Source of the DNA: JAEXOD01 sp937930275
GTDB lineage: Bacteria; Bacteroidota; Ignavibacteria; Ignavibacteriales; Melioribacteraceae
Direction of reading: 5' to 3'
DNA length: 61,256 nucleotides
Assembly (NCBI GenBank): GCA_036733965.1
Contig: DAIMZL010000007.1
Span: 1-61,256, forward strand
The notes below the pieces were generated by a model, which worked only from the letters and a program-made list of their open reading frames with translations, made no database searches and had not been told where the DNA came from. Each line of letters starts with the position of its first letter. Within the stretch, counting starts at the first letter, position 1. Shown piece by piece: positions 52,701 to 61,131 of the stretch. Both the position numbers and the translations under genes were made by a program.

Positions 52701-54863
52701 ATGAAATTTAACACAAAAAGCATTTTAGTATTTTCACTTTTATTATTGTTTTCGGGCTGCGGCTTGTGGAGAAATTTTACCACATATTTTAACAGATATT
52801 ACAATACTGATTTGCAGTTTGAAAATGCGATGGATGAGCTTAATAAGCAAAAAAAGGACTTGTTTGCATTTAAAGAAGAACCGGTACCTCAAGCAGCTAA
52901 ACAAAGTTTAGATAAAGTTGTTGAAAAAGCCTCTAAAATATTACAATTCGATTCTAAATCTGCATTTTTTGATGACGCTTTACTATTAATCGGTAAATCG
53001 TTTTATTATTTACAAGAGTATTCCAAAGCTTATCGTAAGTTTCAAGAACTTGCTACAATAAAAGATAGCGATTTACTTCTTGAAAACAAATTATGGATCG
53101 GTAAATCTCAATTACAATTAAGATTATTTGATGACGGTCTTATTACTTTAGATGAAGTTAAGCAACAAGCAAAAGATGAAGATGAATCAGAAATTTTTAC
53201 CGAAGCTTCCCTAAGACAGATTGCATATTATAAATATCGTGAAGATTATAAAAAAGCAATTGATATGGCTCAAGCTTTAATGGAAGTATCTGATTCTGAC
53301 GAGCTTAAAGCCGAAGTAACAAACGAAATTGGTAAACTTTATGTTAGCTTAGAAGATTATGAAAATGCAGCTGTTTATTTTGCCAAAGTTGTTGAATATG
53401 AACCCACTTTTGAAGTCGAATTTAATAGTCGTTTGGAAGTGGCAAAATTGCATAAAATTTTAGGAAAAAAAGATAAGAGTTTACAAGTTTTATTAGAACT
53501 TAAAGATCAGAACAAATATAAACCTTATTTGGATCAGATAAATTTGGAAATAGGGCTTATTAAGTATGAACAAGGAGACTATGACGAAGCATTAGCTATT
53601 TTTACGGATGTTGATACAACTTTTAAACAATCACCTGCTGCTTATACTTCGGCATATATGAAAGCCGAATTGTTAACCGAACATTACAAAATATATGATA
53701 GTGCAAAGGTTTTTTATGATAAAGTTGCCGGTAGTCAAACTCAATCGGAATATAAAGATAAATCTAAAAAGAAATCAGAAATTCTTAAAAAACTTTTAAC
53801 ATTTCGTGAATCGGTATTAAAATATAAAAAACAGTTGTTTTATATAGAAAATCCGGATATTTATAAACAAGATTCGGTTGACTTTGTTATTTGGAAGAAT
53901 AGAGATTCATCAGTAATTAAAGCAGAACAAGAAGAAGCGTTAAAGAATAAAACAAAGGTAAAAGTTTTAGTTCAACCGATTAAATCGACAATTTCGGCAG
54001 ATAGTTTAAAAAAAATAATGACAAAATTTGAATATGATTATGCAAATGTATTTTTTGGTGAACTTAGCGAACCGGACTCTGCTTATAAATATTATTCAAA
54101 CATTATAGAAAATTATCCGCTCACGCAATACACGCCTAAAATTTATTTTGCGTTAGCAACTTATTATGATTCAAAAGGAGAAAAAACTAAAGCAGATAGT
54201 TTATATAAATATGTTTACGATACTTTTCCGAATGATCCTATAGTAAACGTAATTGCAAATAGACTTGGATTAACCGAAATTGATTTAACTTCGGATCCAG
54301 TTGAAAAAAGATTTAAAGAAGCCGAGAAAATATATCTTAAAAAAGATTATAATTTAGCAATCAGCAATCTTAAAAAAATATATAAAGAAAATGATAAATC
54401 CATGTTCGCGGCAAAATCTCTTTATACTATCGGATTTATTTATGAAAACGATTTAAATAAATTAGATTCTGCAGCAGTATATTACGATACTTTAAGTATT
54501 AAATATAAGAATACAGAGTATGCCAGAAATATAACTGCAAAACTTAATTTTTATAAACAAGAAGAAAAGAGAAAACAAGCCGTACGTGATTCGGTTGCAA
54601 AAGCAAAAGAAGATAGCATTAAAGCTGTTATGTTAGAAATAGAAAAGAAAAAGCAGGAACAAATAAAAATTGATAGTCTTAACCAAAAAGGAAATATTAT
54701 TAGTTCTGATAGTTCAAATACTGAGCAGCCGGTTCCTGTTGATTCAACAAGTGTTAAAAATCCCATCAGCTATAAAAGATATAAAGATATTGACATAAAA
54801 CGGAATAATTTGTTTATTCCCCAGTACCGAAAGAAATATTTTTATTTAAATGATTACGCGTAA
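52701..54863 (+). CDS. TPR lipoprotein, possibly PorW/SprE-like
   Basis: A 720-residue lipoprotein (LLLFSGCGLWRN, Cys20) built mainly of tetratricopeptide-like helical hairpins: DDALLLIGKSFYYLQEYSKAYRKF, YVSLEDYENAAVYFAKVVEYEP, LGLIKYEQGDYDEALAIF, and later repeats at about 440-615. The opening after the Cys (FTTYFNRYYNTDLQFENAMDEL) recalls the N-terminus of PorW/SprE, the TPR lipoprotein of the T9SS, which would fit the many T9SS cargo genes here; this is a resemblance only. A charged coiled region (KQEEKRKQAVRDSVAKAKED) precedes the C-terminus YRKKYFYLNDYA. It overlaps the next gene by 14 bp. Confidence 0.7.
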   Translation: MKFNTKSILVFSLLLLFSGCGLWRNFTTYFNRYYNTDLQFENAMDELNKQKKDLFAFKEEPVPQAAKQSLDKVVEKASKILQFDSKSAFFDDALLLIGKSFYYLQEYSKAYRKFQELATIKDSDLLLENKLWIGKSQLQLRLFDDGLITLDEVKQQAKDEDESEIFTEASLRQIAYYKYREDYKKAIDMAQALMEVSDSDELKAEVTNEIGKLYVSLEDYENAAVYFAKVVEYEPTFEVEFNSRLEVAKLHKILGKKDKSLQVLLELKDQNKYKPYLDQINLEIGLIKYEQGDYDEALAIFTDVDTTFKQSPAAYTSAYMKAELLTEHYKIYDSAKVFYDKVAGSQTQSEYKDKSKKKSEILKKLLTFRESVLKYKKQLFYIENPDIYKQDSVDFVIWKNRDSSVIKAEQEEALKNKTKVKVLVQPIKSTISADSLKKIMTKFEYDYANVFFGELSEPDSAYKYYSNIIENYPLTQYTPKIYFALATYYDSKGEKTKADSLYKYVYDTFPNDPIVNVIANRLGLTEIDLTSDPVEKRFKEAEKIYLKKDYNLAISNLKKIYKENDKSMFAAKSLYTIGFIYENDLNKLDSAAVYYDTLSIKYKNTEYARNITAKLNFYKQEEKRKQAVRDSVAKAKEDSIKAVMLEIEKKKQEQIKIDSLNQKGNIISSDSSNTEQPVPVDSTSVKNPISYKRYKDIDIKRNNLFIPQYRKKYFYLNDYA

Positions 54864-55521
54864 AAAAGTATTGGAGTTTATTGAAAACGGTGAAAGCTTG
54901 CATATAGAATTTAAACAACGGTTTTCATCGTTTGAAAAAATCGCAAAAGAAATAATAGCTTTTGCCAATACAAAAGGAGGGGTAATAATATTTGGAGTTG
55001 AAGACGATAAAAAAATATACGGTATTGAAAGCGAAAAAGGGGAAACCGAGTTAATTAATAAAACTGCACTCCAGTACTGTAATCCGCCAATAGAAGTAAA
55101 TTTTTATTATTACAATATAGAAAATAGAGAATTGGTTATTGCGGAAATTCCGGAATCAAAATTAAAACCTCATAGAATTGAAGACTATAAAGATAGTTTA
55201 GATCCTAATACAGCCGAAGTTTATATTAGAGTTGATGATAAAAGTATTCCGGCAAGTAAGGAAATGATTAAACTACTGCAAGCGGAATCAAATGATTTAA
55301 CATTAATAAACTATACAATCGGGGAAAGCGAAAAAGCAGTATTTGATTATTTAAATTCTAACAGTTTTATAACAGTTAAAGATTTATGTAATTACACCAA
55401 TATTTCCAAAAGACGAGCTTCAAGGACGTTAATTAAAATGGTACGTGCAGGCTTACTGTTTATTCATTCAAAAGATAACGGCGAAAATTATTTTACGAAT
55501 TCGGGTTTCCGGCAGAGTTAA
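54850..55521 (+). CDS. AlbA_2-domain putative DNA-binding regulator with winged helix
   Basis: A 223-residue cytoplasmic protein. The first about 130 residues form an AlbA_2 (formerly AAA_4, Schlafen-type) domain: LHIEFKQRFSSFEKIAKEI, FANTKGGVIIFGVEDDKKIYGI and NTAEVYIRVDDKSIPASKEM. The C-terminal part (about 155-215) looks like a winged helix: AVFDYLNSNSFITVKDLCNY, TNISKRRASRTLIKMVRAGL. Such proteins are presumed transcription regulators, but their targets are generally unknown. It is joined to the TPR lipoprotein gene by a 14-bp overlap and overlaps the convergent methyltransferase gene by 29 bp. Confidence 0.8.
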   Translation: MITRKKVLEFIENGESLHIEFKQRFSSFEKIAKEIIAFANTKGGVIIFGVEDDKKIYGIESEKGETELINKTALQYCNPPIEVNFYYYNIENRELVIAEIPESKLKPHRIEDYKDSLDPNTAEVYIRVDDKSIPASKEMIKLLQAESNDLTLINYTIGESEKAVFDYLNSNSFITVKDLCNYTNISKRRASRTLIKMVRAGLLFIHSKDNGENYFTNSGFRQS

Positions 55522-56044
55522 AAATTTTTCTAAGTTCAAAAATCGAAATTCCGTAAGCTACAGCCGCATTTAAGGAGTGTTTTATTCCGAATTGCGGTAT
55601 CTCTAATGAATAATCGCATAAATCTAAAAGTTCTTGTTTAACTCCGGTAATTTCATTGCCTACAATAAGGCAAATTGGGAAAAAATCTGAATCAACGCTA
55701 TAGTAAGGAATACTATTTTCGCTAATTTCCAAAGCAGCAATAGTAAATCCTTCAGCTTTTAACTGTTTAATTTTGTCAACCGGTTCTTTTATATATTCCC
55801 ATTCAACACTTTCGGTAGCGCCTAAAGATGTTTTAAGAACTTCTTTATTAGGCGGAGTCGGAGTGTATCCGCATAAAAGTAACTTTTGTATCATTGCAGC
55901 GTCAGATGTTCTAAAAACAGAACCTACATTGTAACCGCTTCTTATGCTATCCAACATAACATAAACAGGCATTTTTTTTGCTGCATTCAATGTTTCTAAA
56001 GTTAATCTTTTTTCGGTAATTTCTAAATGTGTTAATTTGCGCAT
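55493..56044 (-). CDS. TrmH/SpoU-family RNA 2'-O-methyltransferase
   Basis: A 183-residue SPOUT-class enzyme that methylates the ribose of a tRNA or rRNA nucleotide using AdoMet. The three family motifs are present: motif 1 VMLDSIRSGYNVGSVFRTSDA, motif 2 ICLIVGNEITGVKQELLDLC and motif 3 LEIPQFGIKHSLNAAVAYGI, which together form the knotted cofactor site. It has no extra N-terminal RNA-binding domain, so it is like the short TrmL/TrmH type; the target base cannot be told. It is the third gene of the rlmN-gdx-methyltransferase cluster, 2 bp after gdx. Confidence 0.9.
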   Translation of the reverse strand: MRKLTHLEITEKRLTLETLNAAKKMPVYVMLDSIRSGYNVGSVFRTSDAAMIQKLLLCGYTPTPPNKEVLKTSLGATESVEWEYIKEPVDKIKQLKAEGFTIAALEISENSIPYYSVDSDFFPICLIVGNEITGVKQELLDLCDYSLEIPQFGIKHSLNAAVAYGISIFELRKIFNSAGNPNS

Positions 56045-56046
56045 AA

Positions 56047-56364
56047 TTATTTTGAAAAAATTTTTAATCCTATTATTCCTATTATAACTAAAAATATAAA
56101 ACCTAAGCGAATCAGTTCTCTTGACTCATTAAAATATAAGATGCCGTAAATTGCAGTACCGGCCGCACCTATTCCGGTCCATACGGCATATGCTGTTCCG
56201 ATCGGCAAATTTTTTGATCCCATTGCAAGAAATATATAACTTAAAATCATACACACTGCGGTAAATATTGAAGGATAAAGTTTAGTAAAGCCGTTACTGT
56301 ATTTTAATCCAACTGCCCAAGAAATTTCAAAAATTGACGCAATTAAAATGTATATCCAGCTCAT
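56047..56364 (-). CDS. gdx: SMR-family guanidinium exporter (Gdx/SugE type)
   Basis: A 105-residue inner-membrane protein with four helices that works as an antiparallel dimer to export guanidinium in exchange for protons. The essential Glu13 is in SIFEISWAVGLKYSNGF, and the WAVGLKY-x-x-GF and LPIGTAYAVWTGIGAAGTAI wording is that of the Gdx/SugE subtype, not the EmrE multidrug subtype. It overlaps the rlmN stop by 4 bp (ATGA), so there is no room for a guanidine riboswitch directly upstream, unlike many gdx genes. It lies between two RNA methyltransferase genes, so regulation may be constitutive. Confidence 0.87.
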   Translation of the reverse strand: MSWIYILIASIFEISWAVGLKYSNGFTKLYPSIFTAVCMILSYIFLAMGSKNLPIGTAYAVWTGIGAAGTAIYGILYFNESRELIRLGFIFLVIIGIIGLKIFSK

Positions 56365-57437
56365 TTATTGCCTTTTTTTAGTTGTTTTACGGCAAGTTGG
56401 CCGCAAGCTGCCGCAATATCGTTTCCTCTTGTGTCACGTAACATAACAGTAATATTTTTTTCTCTTAACTTATCAGCAAAAATTTCAATTTCGTTATAAT
56501 CTGTAGGTTCAAGTTCAGCAGATATTCCGTTTGGTTCAATATGTTTTATACTGTTAAAGGGAATTATGTTTATCTTTGAAGGAAGATTGCTACATATTCT
56601 CGCAATTCCTTTTATATCTTCTTCTCTGTCATTTATTCCCTTAAGCATTGTATATTCAAAAGTAATTCTACTTTTGATCTTTTTTGTATAGTATTTTAAC
56701 GATTCTATTACGGTTTCTAACGGATATTTTTTGTTAATCGGCATTATTGTACTTCTTATATCATTGAATGCCGAATGAAGAGAAAGGGCAAGTTTTATCT
56801 TAATACCGCTATCTGCAAGAGCAATAATTTTATCAGGGATTCCTGCTGTTGATAAGGTTATTCTGTTTCTGCTTATACCAACACTTTTTTCATTTGTTAG
56901 AATGTTTAAAGAACGTAACGTATTTTCATAATTAAGCAAAGGTTCACCCATTCCCATATACACAATATTGGTTATCGTATCTTTTCCTACAGTTCTACAA
57001 GCAATAAGGTATTGGTCAATTATTTCACCTGCGGTTAAATTTCTTTTATAGCCCATAACGCCGGTTGCACAAAATTTGCAATCTAACGGACAGCCTACCT
57101 GTGTACTTATACACAAAGTATTTCTATCTTCACCCGGTATTATAACGGATTCAATGAATTTTTCGTCAAATGTTTTTAGTAATAATTTGTTAGTAAAGCT
57201 ATTATTCGATTTTTGAACTTCGGTTAACTCAAGAGAATTAATTTCGGATAATAATTTTAACTTGCTACGTAGTTCTTTTGAAAAATTAACCATTTCATCA
57301 AAATTATCTACTTGATGATTATATAACCAGTTAAATAATTGCTTAGCTCGATATTTGGGTTCGTTAATTTCTGAAAAAAAAATCTCTAATTCAAATTCGG
57401 TTAACCCTTTTAATTCTAATTTTTTATTTATCGTCAT
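56361..57437 (-). CDS. rlmN: 23S rRNA/tRNA adenine-C2 methyltransferase RlmN
   Basis: A 358-residue radical-SAM enzyme that methylates C2 of A2503 in 23S rRNA and A37 in some tRNAs. The iron-sulphur motif is CISTQVGCPLDCKFCATGVMGYKRN in part, with Cys116, Cys120 and Cys123. NIVYMGMGEPLLNYENTLRS and VGISRNRITLSTAGIPDKI are typical, and the resolving cysteine Cys345 is in RGNDIAAACGQ. It is a full-length protein. The gene is first in its minus-strand cluster, and the 159-bp region 57438-57596 between it and the acyl-CoA dehydrogenase must hold divergent promoters; it contains TTTGGTAA near 57536. Confidence 0.95.
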   Translation of the reverse strand: MTINKKLELKGLTEFELEIFFSEINEPKYRAKQLFNWLYNHQVDNFDEMVNFSKELRSKLKLLSEINSLELTEVQKSNNSFTNKLLLKTFDEKFIESVIIPGEDRNTLCISTQVGCPLDCKFCATGVMGYKRNLTAGEIIDQYLIACRTVGKDTITNIVYMGMGEPLLNYENTLRSLNILTNEKSVGISRNRITLSTAGIPDKIIALADSGIKIKLALSLHSAFNDIRSTIMPINKKYPLETVIESLKYYTKKIKSRITFEYTMLKGINDREEDIKGIARICSNLPSKINIIPFNSIKHIEPNGISAELEPTDYNEIEIFADKLREKNITVMLRDTRGNDIAAACGQLAVKQLKKGNK

Positions 57438-57596
57438 TAATATTAATTTTTATTTAAACTATAAAAATAATAAAGAACTGTGAATAATTAAAGGTAAAAA
57501 GAAATAGAACTAATTAAAAACAAATAATTCTTTATTTGGTAAATTTAAAAGATATAATTAAATTAAGATATTATATCAATTATTATCGGGGTAAGT

Positions 57597-58291
57597 ATGG
57601 AATTTGACTTTACTGATCAACAGATGATGATAAAGAACATTGCTAAAGAGTTTGCTGAACAGGAAATTGCAAAAAGTGCGGTGGATAGAGATAAAAATGN
57701 NNNNNNNNNNNNNNNNNNNNNNNNNNNNNNNNNNNNNNNNNNNNNNNNNNNNNNNNNNNNNNNNNNNNNNNNNNNNNNNNNNNNNNNNNNNNNNNNNNNC
57801 AAATTCCTTCGGAAAATTTAATCGGAATTGAAGGAGAAGGTTTTAAATATGCCATGTCGGCATTAAACGGCGGAAGAATAGGGATTGCGGCTCAGTCAAT
57901 AGGAATTGCCGAAGCTGCGTTTAATGCTGCATTAAGATATTCAAAAACCCGTAAAGCATTCGGCACTGAAATTTCAAATCATCAAGCTATTCAGTTTAAA
58001 CTGGCTGAAATGGCAGCAGATATAGAAGCAGCAAAATTACTGACATATAAAGCAGCTTATTTAGAAGATACCGATAAAAATTATAATATGGCATCTGCAA
58101 TTGCTAAATTAAAAGCTTCAAAAACTGCTGTAAATTGTGCACTGGAATCGGTACAGATACATGGGGGATATGGATATGTTAGAGAATATTTAGTTGAAAG
58201 ATTTTTAAGAGATTCTAAGGTTACGGAGATTTATGAAGGGACATCAGAAATACAGAAAATAATTATTTTTAGGGAGCTAATGAAATTATGA
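57597..58291 (+). CDS. Acyl-CoA dehydrogenase, interrupted by assembly gap
   Basis: A flavoprotein that oxidises acyl-CoA at the alpha-beta bond. Only the ends are present. The first 34 residues (MEFDFTDQQMMIKNIAKEFA) and a C-terminal part from 57800 (IPSENLIGIEGEGFKYAMSA) of about 163 residues flank 100 N. The C-terminal part has GGRIGIAAQSIGIAEAAF, YSKTRKAFGTEISNHQAIQ, QIHGGYGYVREY and the catalytic Glu in EIYEGTSEIQKIIIFRE. Family members have about 380 residues, so about 0.55 kb is missing. The two parts are out of frame across the placeholder, which says nothing about the real gene. It overlaps DUF2442 by 4 bp. Confidence 0.9.
57700..57799. other. Scaffold gap (100 N)
   Basis: Exactly 100 N inside the acyl-CoA dehydrogenase gene; a placeholder, not true length. 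Cells of this group often encode several near-identical acyl-CoA dehydrogenases, which could explain the break. Confidence 0.98.
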
Positions 58292-58566
58292 TTTTCCCAA
58301 CGTTTGTTGAAGTGTTAAGCGAAAAAGAAATATTTGTAAAATATAATGACGGATTGGAAGGCGAAATAAATTTAAGTTTTTTATTTAAAAATTTTATTTA
58401 TGAAGAACTAACGAATGAAGAGATTTTTAAAACAGTTTATATTGATACAACAACAAAAGATATTTGCTGGAAAAAAAATATTTCAATTTGTAAAGATATG
58501 TTATATAACCACTTAAAACTATTAAAGTTAGCAGAAAATTTGAAATTAGATTTAACTAAACTATGA
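58288..58566 (+). CDS. DUF2442-family protein
   Basis: A 92-residue small soluble protein matching DUF2442: FVEVLSEKEIFVKYNDGLEGEINLS in part, FKTVYIDTTTKDICWKKNIS and the terminal DMLYNHL, in the family order of a short beta-rich fold. DUF2442 proteins are often paired with DUF4160 proteins in presumed toxin-antitoxin or regulatory modules, but no DUF4160 partner is present here. It overlaps both neighbours by 4 bp (ATGA), so it is translated between the acyl-CoA dehydrogenase and the YidD-like protein. Function unknown. Confidence 0.78.
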   Translation: MIFPTFVEVLSEKEIFVKYNDGLEGEINLSFLFKNFIYEELTNEEIFKTVYIDTTTKDICWKKNISICKDMLYNHLKLLKLAENLKLDLTKL

Positions 58567-58988
58567 AAATTATAATTCTGTTTTTTATATCTGTAATATT
58601 AAATGCCCAAACTGATTTTACGCGTTGGGAAAAGAAAGATGTGAACTATTTAAAAAGTGATTTTAGTATTGAACAAGAAAAAAACGAAAAAAACGATTTT
58701 TTTTCGTTTTTAATAGGGAATGCTCAAATTGCTTACAAAAGAATTATTTCGGATGTTGACGGCGAAAATTGTCCCTTTTACCCAAGTTGTTCCAACTTTT
58801 ATGTCGGTTCAGTTAAAGAATTAGGTATTTTAAAAGGTTCATTAATGTTTTTTGATAGGTTTACGCGGGATTTAAACATTTTTAGAGATAGAAGTTTTTA
58901 TGAAGAATTACCAAACGGTAAATTATTTGACCCAGTAGTAAATTATATGTTGAAACCTGATAAAATAAAACTTAAATTTAAAAATTAA
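58563..58988 (+). CDS. YidD-like protein with signal peptide
   Basis: A 141-residue protein whose centre matches YidD, the small factor that aids YidC-dependent membrane insertion: AYKRIISDVDGENCPFYPSC then SNFYVGSVKELGILKGSLMF and DRFTRDL. The conserved C-x-F-Y-P-x-C-S core is present (CPFYPSCS). Unlike normal YidD (about 70-85 residues and next to yidC/rnpA), it has a cleavable-looking signal peptide (MKIIILFFISVILNAQ) and extra residues at both ends, so it probably acts outside the cytoplasm. It is followed closely by two TPR/membrane proteins, suggesting a conserved exported module. Confidence 0.82.
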   Translation: MKIIILFFISVILNAQTDFTRWEKKDVNYLKSDFSIEQEKNEKNDFFSFLIGNAQIAYKRIISDVDGENCPFYPSCSNFYVGSVKELGILKGSLMFFDRFTRDLNIFRDRSFYEELPNGKLFDPVVNYMLKPDKIKLKFKN

Positions 58989-59008
58989 TATTAAAAAGTT
59001 TGTCGTTT

Positions 59009-59854
59009 ATGATTTTACGGAATTGTTGTTTTTTATTGTTGTTTATTTCAAGTTTAACTTTTTCTCAAAATAATTATCTTAGTCCGGAAAATAGAAAGCT
59101 TTTTGCAGATTATTTATATCAACAAAAAGATTATTTACGATCTTTTGATGAATATCGTGCATATTTACAAAATTATGAAAATGATACTGTAAAGTTGCGT
59201 TTAGGAGAAATGCTTATTGATATGCAAAGATATTCAGAAGCGGAAGATTATCTTAAAATGTTGTTTTGGGGCTCGGTATATAGTGATGAAGCTAAATTAA
59301 ACTACTATCTAATTAAATACAAAACTCTATTACCGAGAGAATTTAGGAGTTTTGTAAATAAAGGGGATTATTTACCTGATAAATATGTTAGTTATGTTAA
59401 AAAACTTGAACAAATAAGCTATTTTTATCAGAGCGGGGGGTATCCTGATAGCTCGATAATGTTTGAAACATTTAACTCTGATACATTAGCTTTAACAAAA
59501 ATAAAAGAATTATATAATAGAAAATATTATCCAGAAAAGAAAAGCCCGAGTTGGGCTGCCGGACTTTCGGCTATAATACCGGGTTTAGGAAAAATTTATA
59601 CTGAAAATTATACGGACGGAATTACTGCTTTTGTAATTAACGGTTTGTGTGCTTTTTTGGCATACGATAACTTTAATGCTAAACACTACACAAGAGGCTG
59701 GATTTTTACCGGATTGGGCGCATTGTTTTATAGTGGTAATATTTATGGTTCAATAGCAAGCGCTCATATATTTAATGCTAAATTGAGTTTTGATTTAAAT
59801 AATGATATTGAAAAATTCTTTTCCGAAAAAAACTTTTTTATTCCAAAATTTTAA
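59009..59854 (+). CDS. Exported TPR/membrane protein with PGLG motif (member 1 of pair)
   Basis: About 281 residues from the ATG at 59009; an upstream TTG at 59000 is less likely. A signal peptide (MILRNCCFLLLFISSLTFSQ) precedes a TPR-like part (FADYLYQQKDYLRSFDEYRA, RLGEMLIDMQRYSEAEDYL). A membrane-associated C-terminal part begins with PSWAAGLSAIIPGLGKIYTE and then has two hydrophobic segments (GITAFVINGLCAFLAY and GWIFTGLGALFYSGNIYGS). The PGLG-x-x-Y motif resembles DUF5683-type proteins. The gene is followed directly by a paralogue with the same plan and preceded by the YidD-like gene. Function unknown; an envelope role is inferred. Confidence 0.72.
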   Translation: MILRNCCFLLLFISSLTFSQNNYLSPENRKLFADYLYQQKDYLRSFDEYRAYLQNYENDTVKLRLGEMLIDMQRYSEAEDYLKMLFWGSVYSDEAKLNYYLIKYKTLLPREFRSFVNKGDYLPDKYVSYVKKLEQISYFYQSGGYPDSSIMFETFNSDTLALTKIKELYNRKYYPEKKSPSWAAGLSAIIPGLGKIYTENYTDGITAFVINGLCAFLAYDNFNAKHYTRGWIFTGLGALFYSGNIYGSIASAHIFNAKLSFDLNNDIEKFFSEKNFFIPKF

Positions 59855-60678
59855 TGAAAAAATTTACTATTGTATCGCTTTTTCTTTTATTATCTACTTG
59901 TTTTAGTAATGCTCAAGATCTAAAGTCTGTTGCAGATAGTCTGTATAATTCGGAACAATATTTTGATGCAATAACAGAATATAAAAGGTTGTTGTTTTTT
60001 AATTCAAATGTAAGTACTGATTTTTATGCAAATTTTAGAATTGGCGAGTGTTATAAACAAGGAGGTAAATTTGACGAAGCAATTGAGTATTTTAGTAAAT
60101 CGTTATTATATGCTAATAAAGATGACGAGGTTTTTAACTCAAAAATTATGATTTTTAGAACAAATTTATTAAGAAGAACACCTGATAGAGCTGAACAAAT
60201 ATTAAGAGAAATTGAAAATGATTATAGATTTACCGATAGTACCAAACAAATATTTTTTTGGAAAGGGTGGTTAAATATTTTTTACGATAATTTTAAAATG
60301 GCCGCTTATTATTTTAGCAAAAGCCAAGGTGATAATGAATTAAAAAAGATTTGTGAAAATACTGAAAAACAGCTATATTCGTTAACAAAAGCAAAAATAT
60401 TTTCGTACTTAATGCCGGGTTTAGGTCAATTTTATACCGGTGAATATTTATCGGGGATACTTTCTTTAGGATGGATAGCAGTTACGGGATATTTTACCGT
60501 AAACTCTTTTATGTCAGATAGGGTTTTTGACGGTTTAGTTATAGGTGATTTGTTATTGCTTCGTTTTTATAGGGGGAATATTCAAAATACCGAAAAATTT
60601 GTAATAGAAAAAAATAATAATATTATAAACAGAACTTTAAAAAATTTACAAGAAAATTATAAAGGAATGAAACCTTGA
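59854..60678 (+). CDS. Exported TPR/membrane protein with PGLG motif (member 2 of pair)
   Basis: A 274-residue paralogue of the preceding protein. Signal peptide MKKFTIVSLFLLLSTCFSNAQ in part; TPR-like repeats (SLYNSEQYFDAITEYKRLLF, RIGECYKQGGKFDEAIEYF, WLNIFYDNFKMAAYYFSK); then AKIFSYLMPGLGQFYTGEYL and a hydrophobic stretch GILSLGWIAVTGYFTVNSF. The signal peptide contains a Cys (LLSTCFSNAQ) that could make it a lipoprotein, although Gln-Asp after SNAQ also fits signal peptidase I. It overlaps the upstream gene by one base and the ACT gene by 4 bp. Function unknown. Confidence 0.72.
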   Translation: MKKFTIVSLFLLLSTCFSNAQDLKSVADSLYNSEQYFDAITEYKRLLFFNSNVSTDFYANFRIGECYKQGGKFDEAIEYFSKSLLYANKDDEVFNSKIMIFRTNLLRRTPDRAEQILREIENDYRFTDSTKQIFFWKGWLNIFYDNFKMAAYYFSKSQGDNELKKICENTEKQLYSLTKAKIFSYLMPGLGQFYTGEYLSGILSLGWIAVTGYFTVNSFMSDRVFDGLVIGDLLLLRFYRGNIQNTEKFVIEKNNNIINRTLKNLQENYKGMKP

Positions 60679-61106
60679 AACTATCAGAAGAAGAATTAAG
60701 AAAATTAGCTTTAATTGCTATTGAGGAATTAGGAGAAAAAGCCTCGCCGGATAGCGTAAAAAAAATTGTTAGCAATATAATAGACAAAGCTGAAGCAAAA
60801 GAAACTCAATTTACTTTCAGTGATGAAAAGAACTCGGGTAGAATGATAATTACTGCTTTTGGGTTAAATAAACCAGGCATTGTAGCAGCCGTTACAAAAG
60901 CATTGGGAGAAGCAAGCTGTGATATTCAAGATATCACTCAAAAATTAATGAATGAATTTTTTACCATGATTATGATTGTTGATTTAAGTTCTTCTCCTAA
61001 AGATTTTAAAGCTGTGCAAGACATAATGTCGGAAGTTGCAAATAATTTAAAAATTAAAATATATTGCCAACATGAAGATATTTTTAGAAACATGCACAGA
61101 ATTTAA
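60675..61106 (+). CDS. ACT-domain protein (UPF0237-like) with N-terminal extension
   Basis: A 143-residue cytoplasmic protein. The second half is an ACT domain of the UPF0237/GcvR type: MIITAFGLNKPGIVAAVTKA, LGEASCDIQDITQKLMNEFF and TMIMIVDLSSSPKDFKAVQD. The first about 50 residues (KLSEEELRKLALIAIEELGE) look like a helical extension not found in the 90-residue stand-alone form. Translation starts at a TTG overlapping the previous stop (TTGA). UPF0237 genes are usually next to UPF0210 genes, and that is the case here, which supports both calls. Amino-acid binding is likely; the ligand is unknown. Confidence 0.85.
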   Translation: MKLSEEELRKLALIAIEELGEKASPDSVKKIVSNIIDKAEAKETQFTFSDEKNSGRMIITAFGLNKPGIVAAVTKALGEASCDIQDITQKLMNEFFTMIMIVDLSSSPKDFKAVQDIMSEVANNLKIKIYCQHEDIFRNMHRI

Positions 61107-61131
61107 TTAATTTTATTAAATAAGGTTTTAA

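Noticed and set aside
56361..56380. Guanidine riboswitch controlling gdx
   Set aside because: The gdx start overlaps the rlmN stop, so the sequence before it is coding and leaves no space for a riboswitch.
57597..57831. Open frames running through the N block
   Set aside because: They are made by reading N codons as open; the gap length is a placeholder. Only the frames matching acyl-CoA dehydrogenase on each side are real.
58288..58566. DUF2442 gene as half of a toxin-antitoxin pair
   Set aside because: No DUF4160 or other toxin-like partner is adjacent; the gene overlaps the acyl-CoA dehydrogenase and the YidD-like gene instead.
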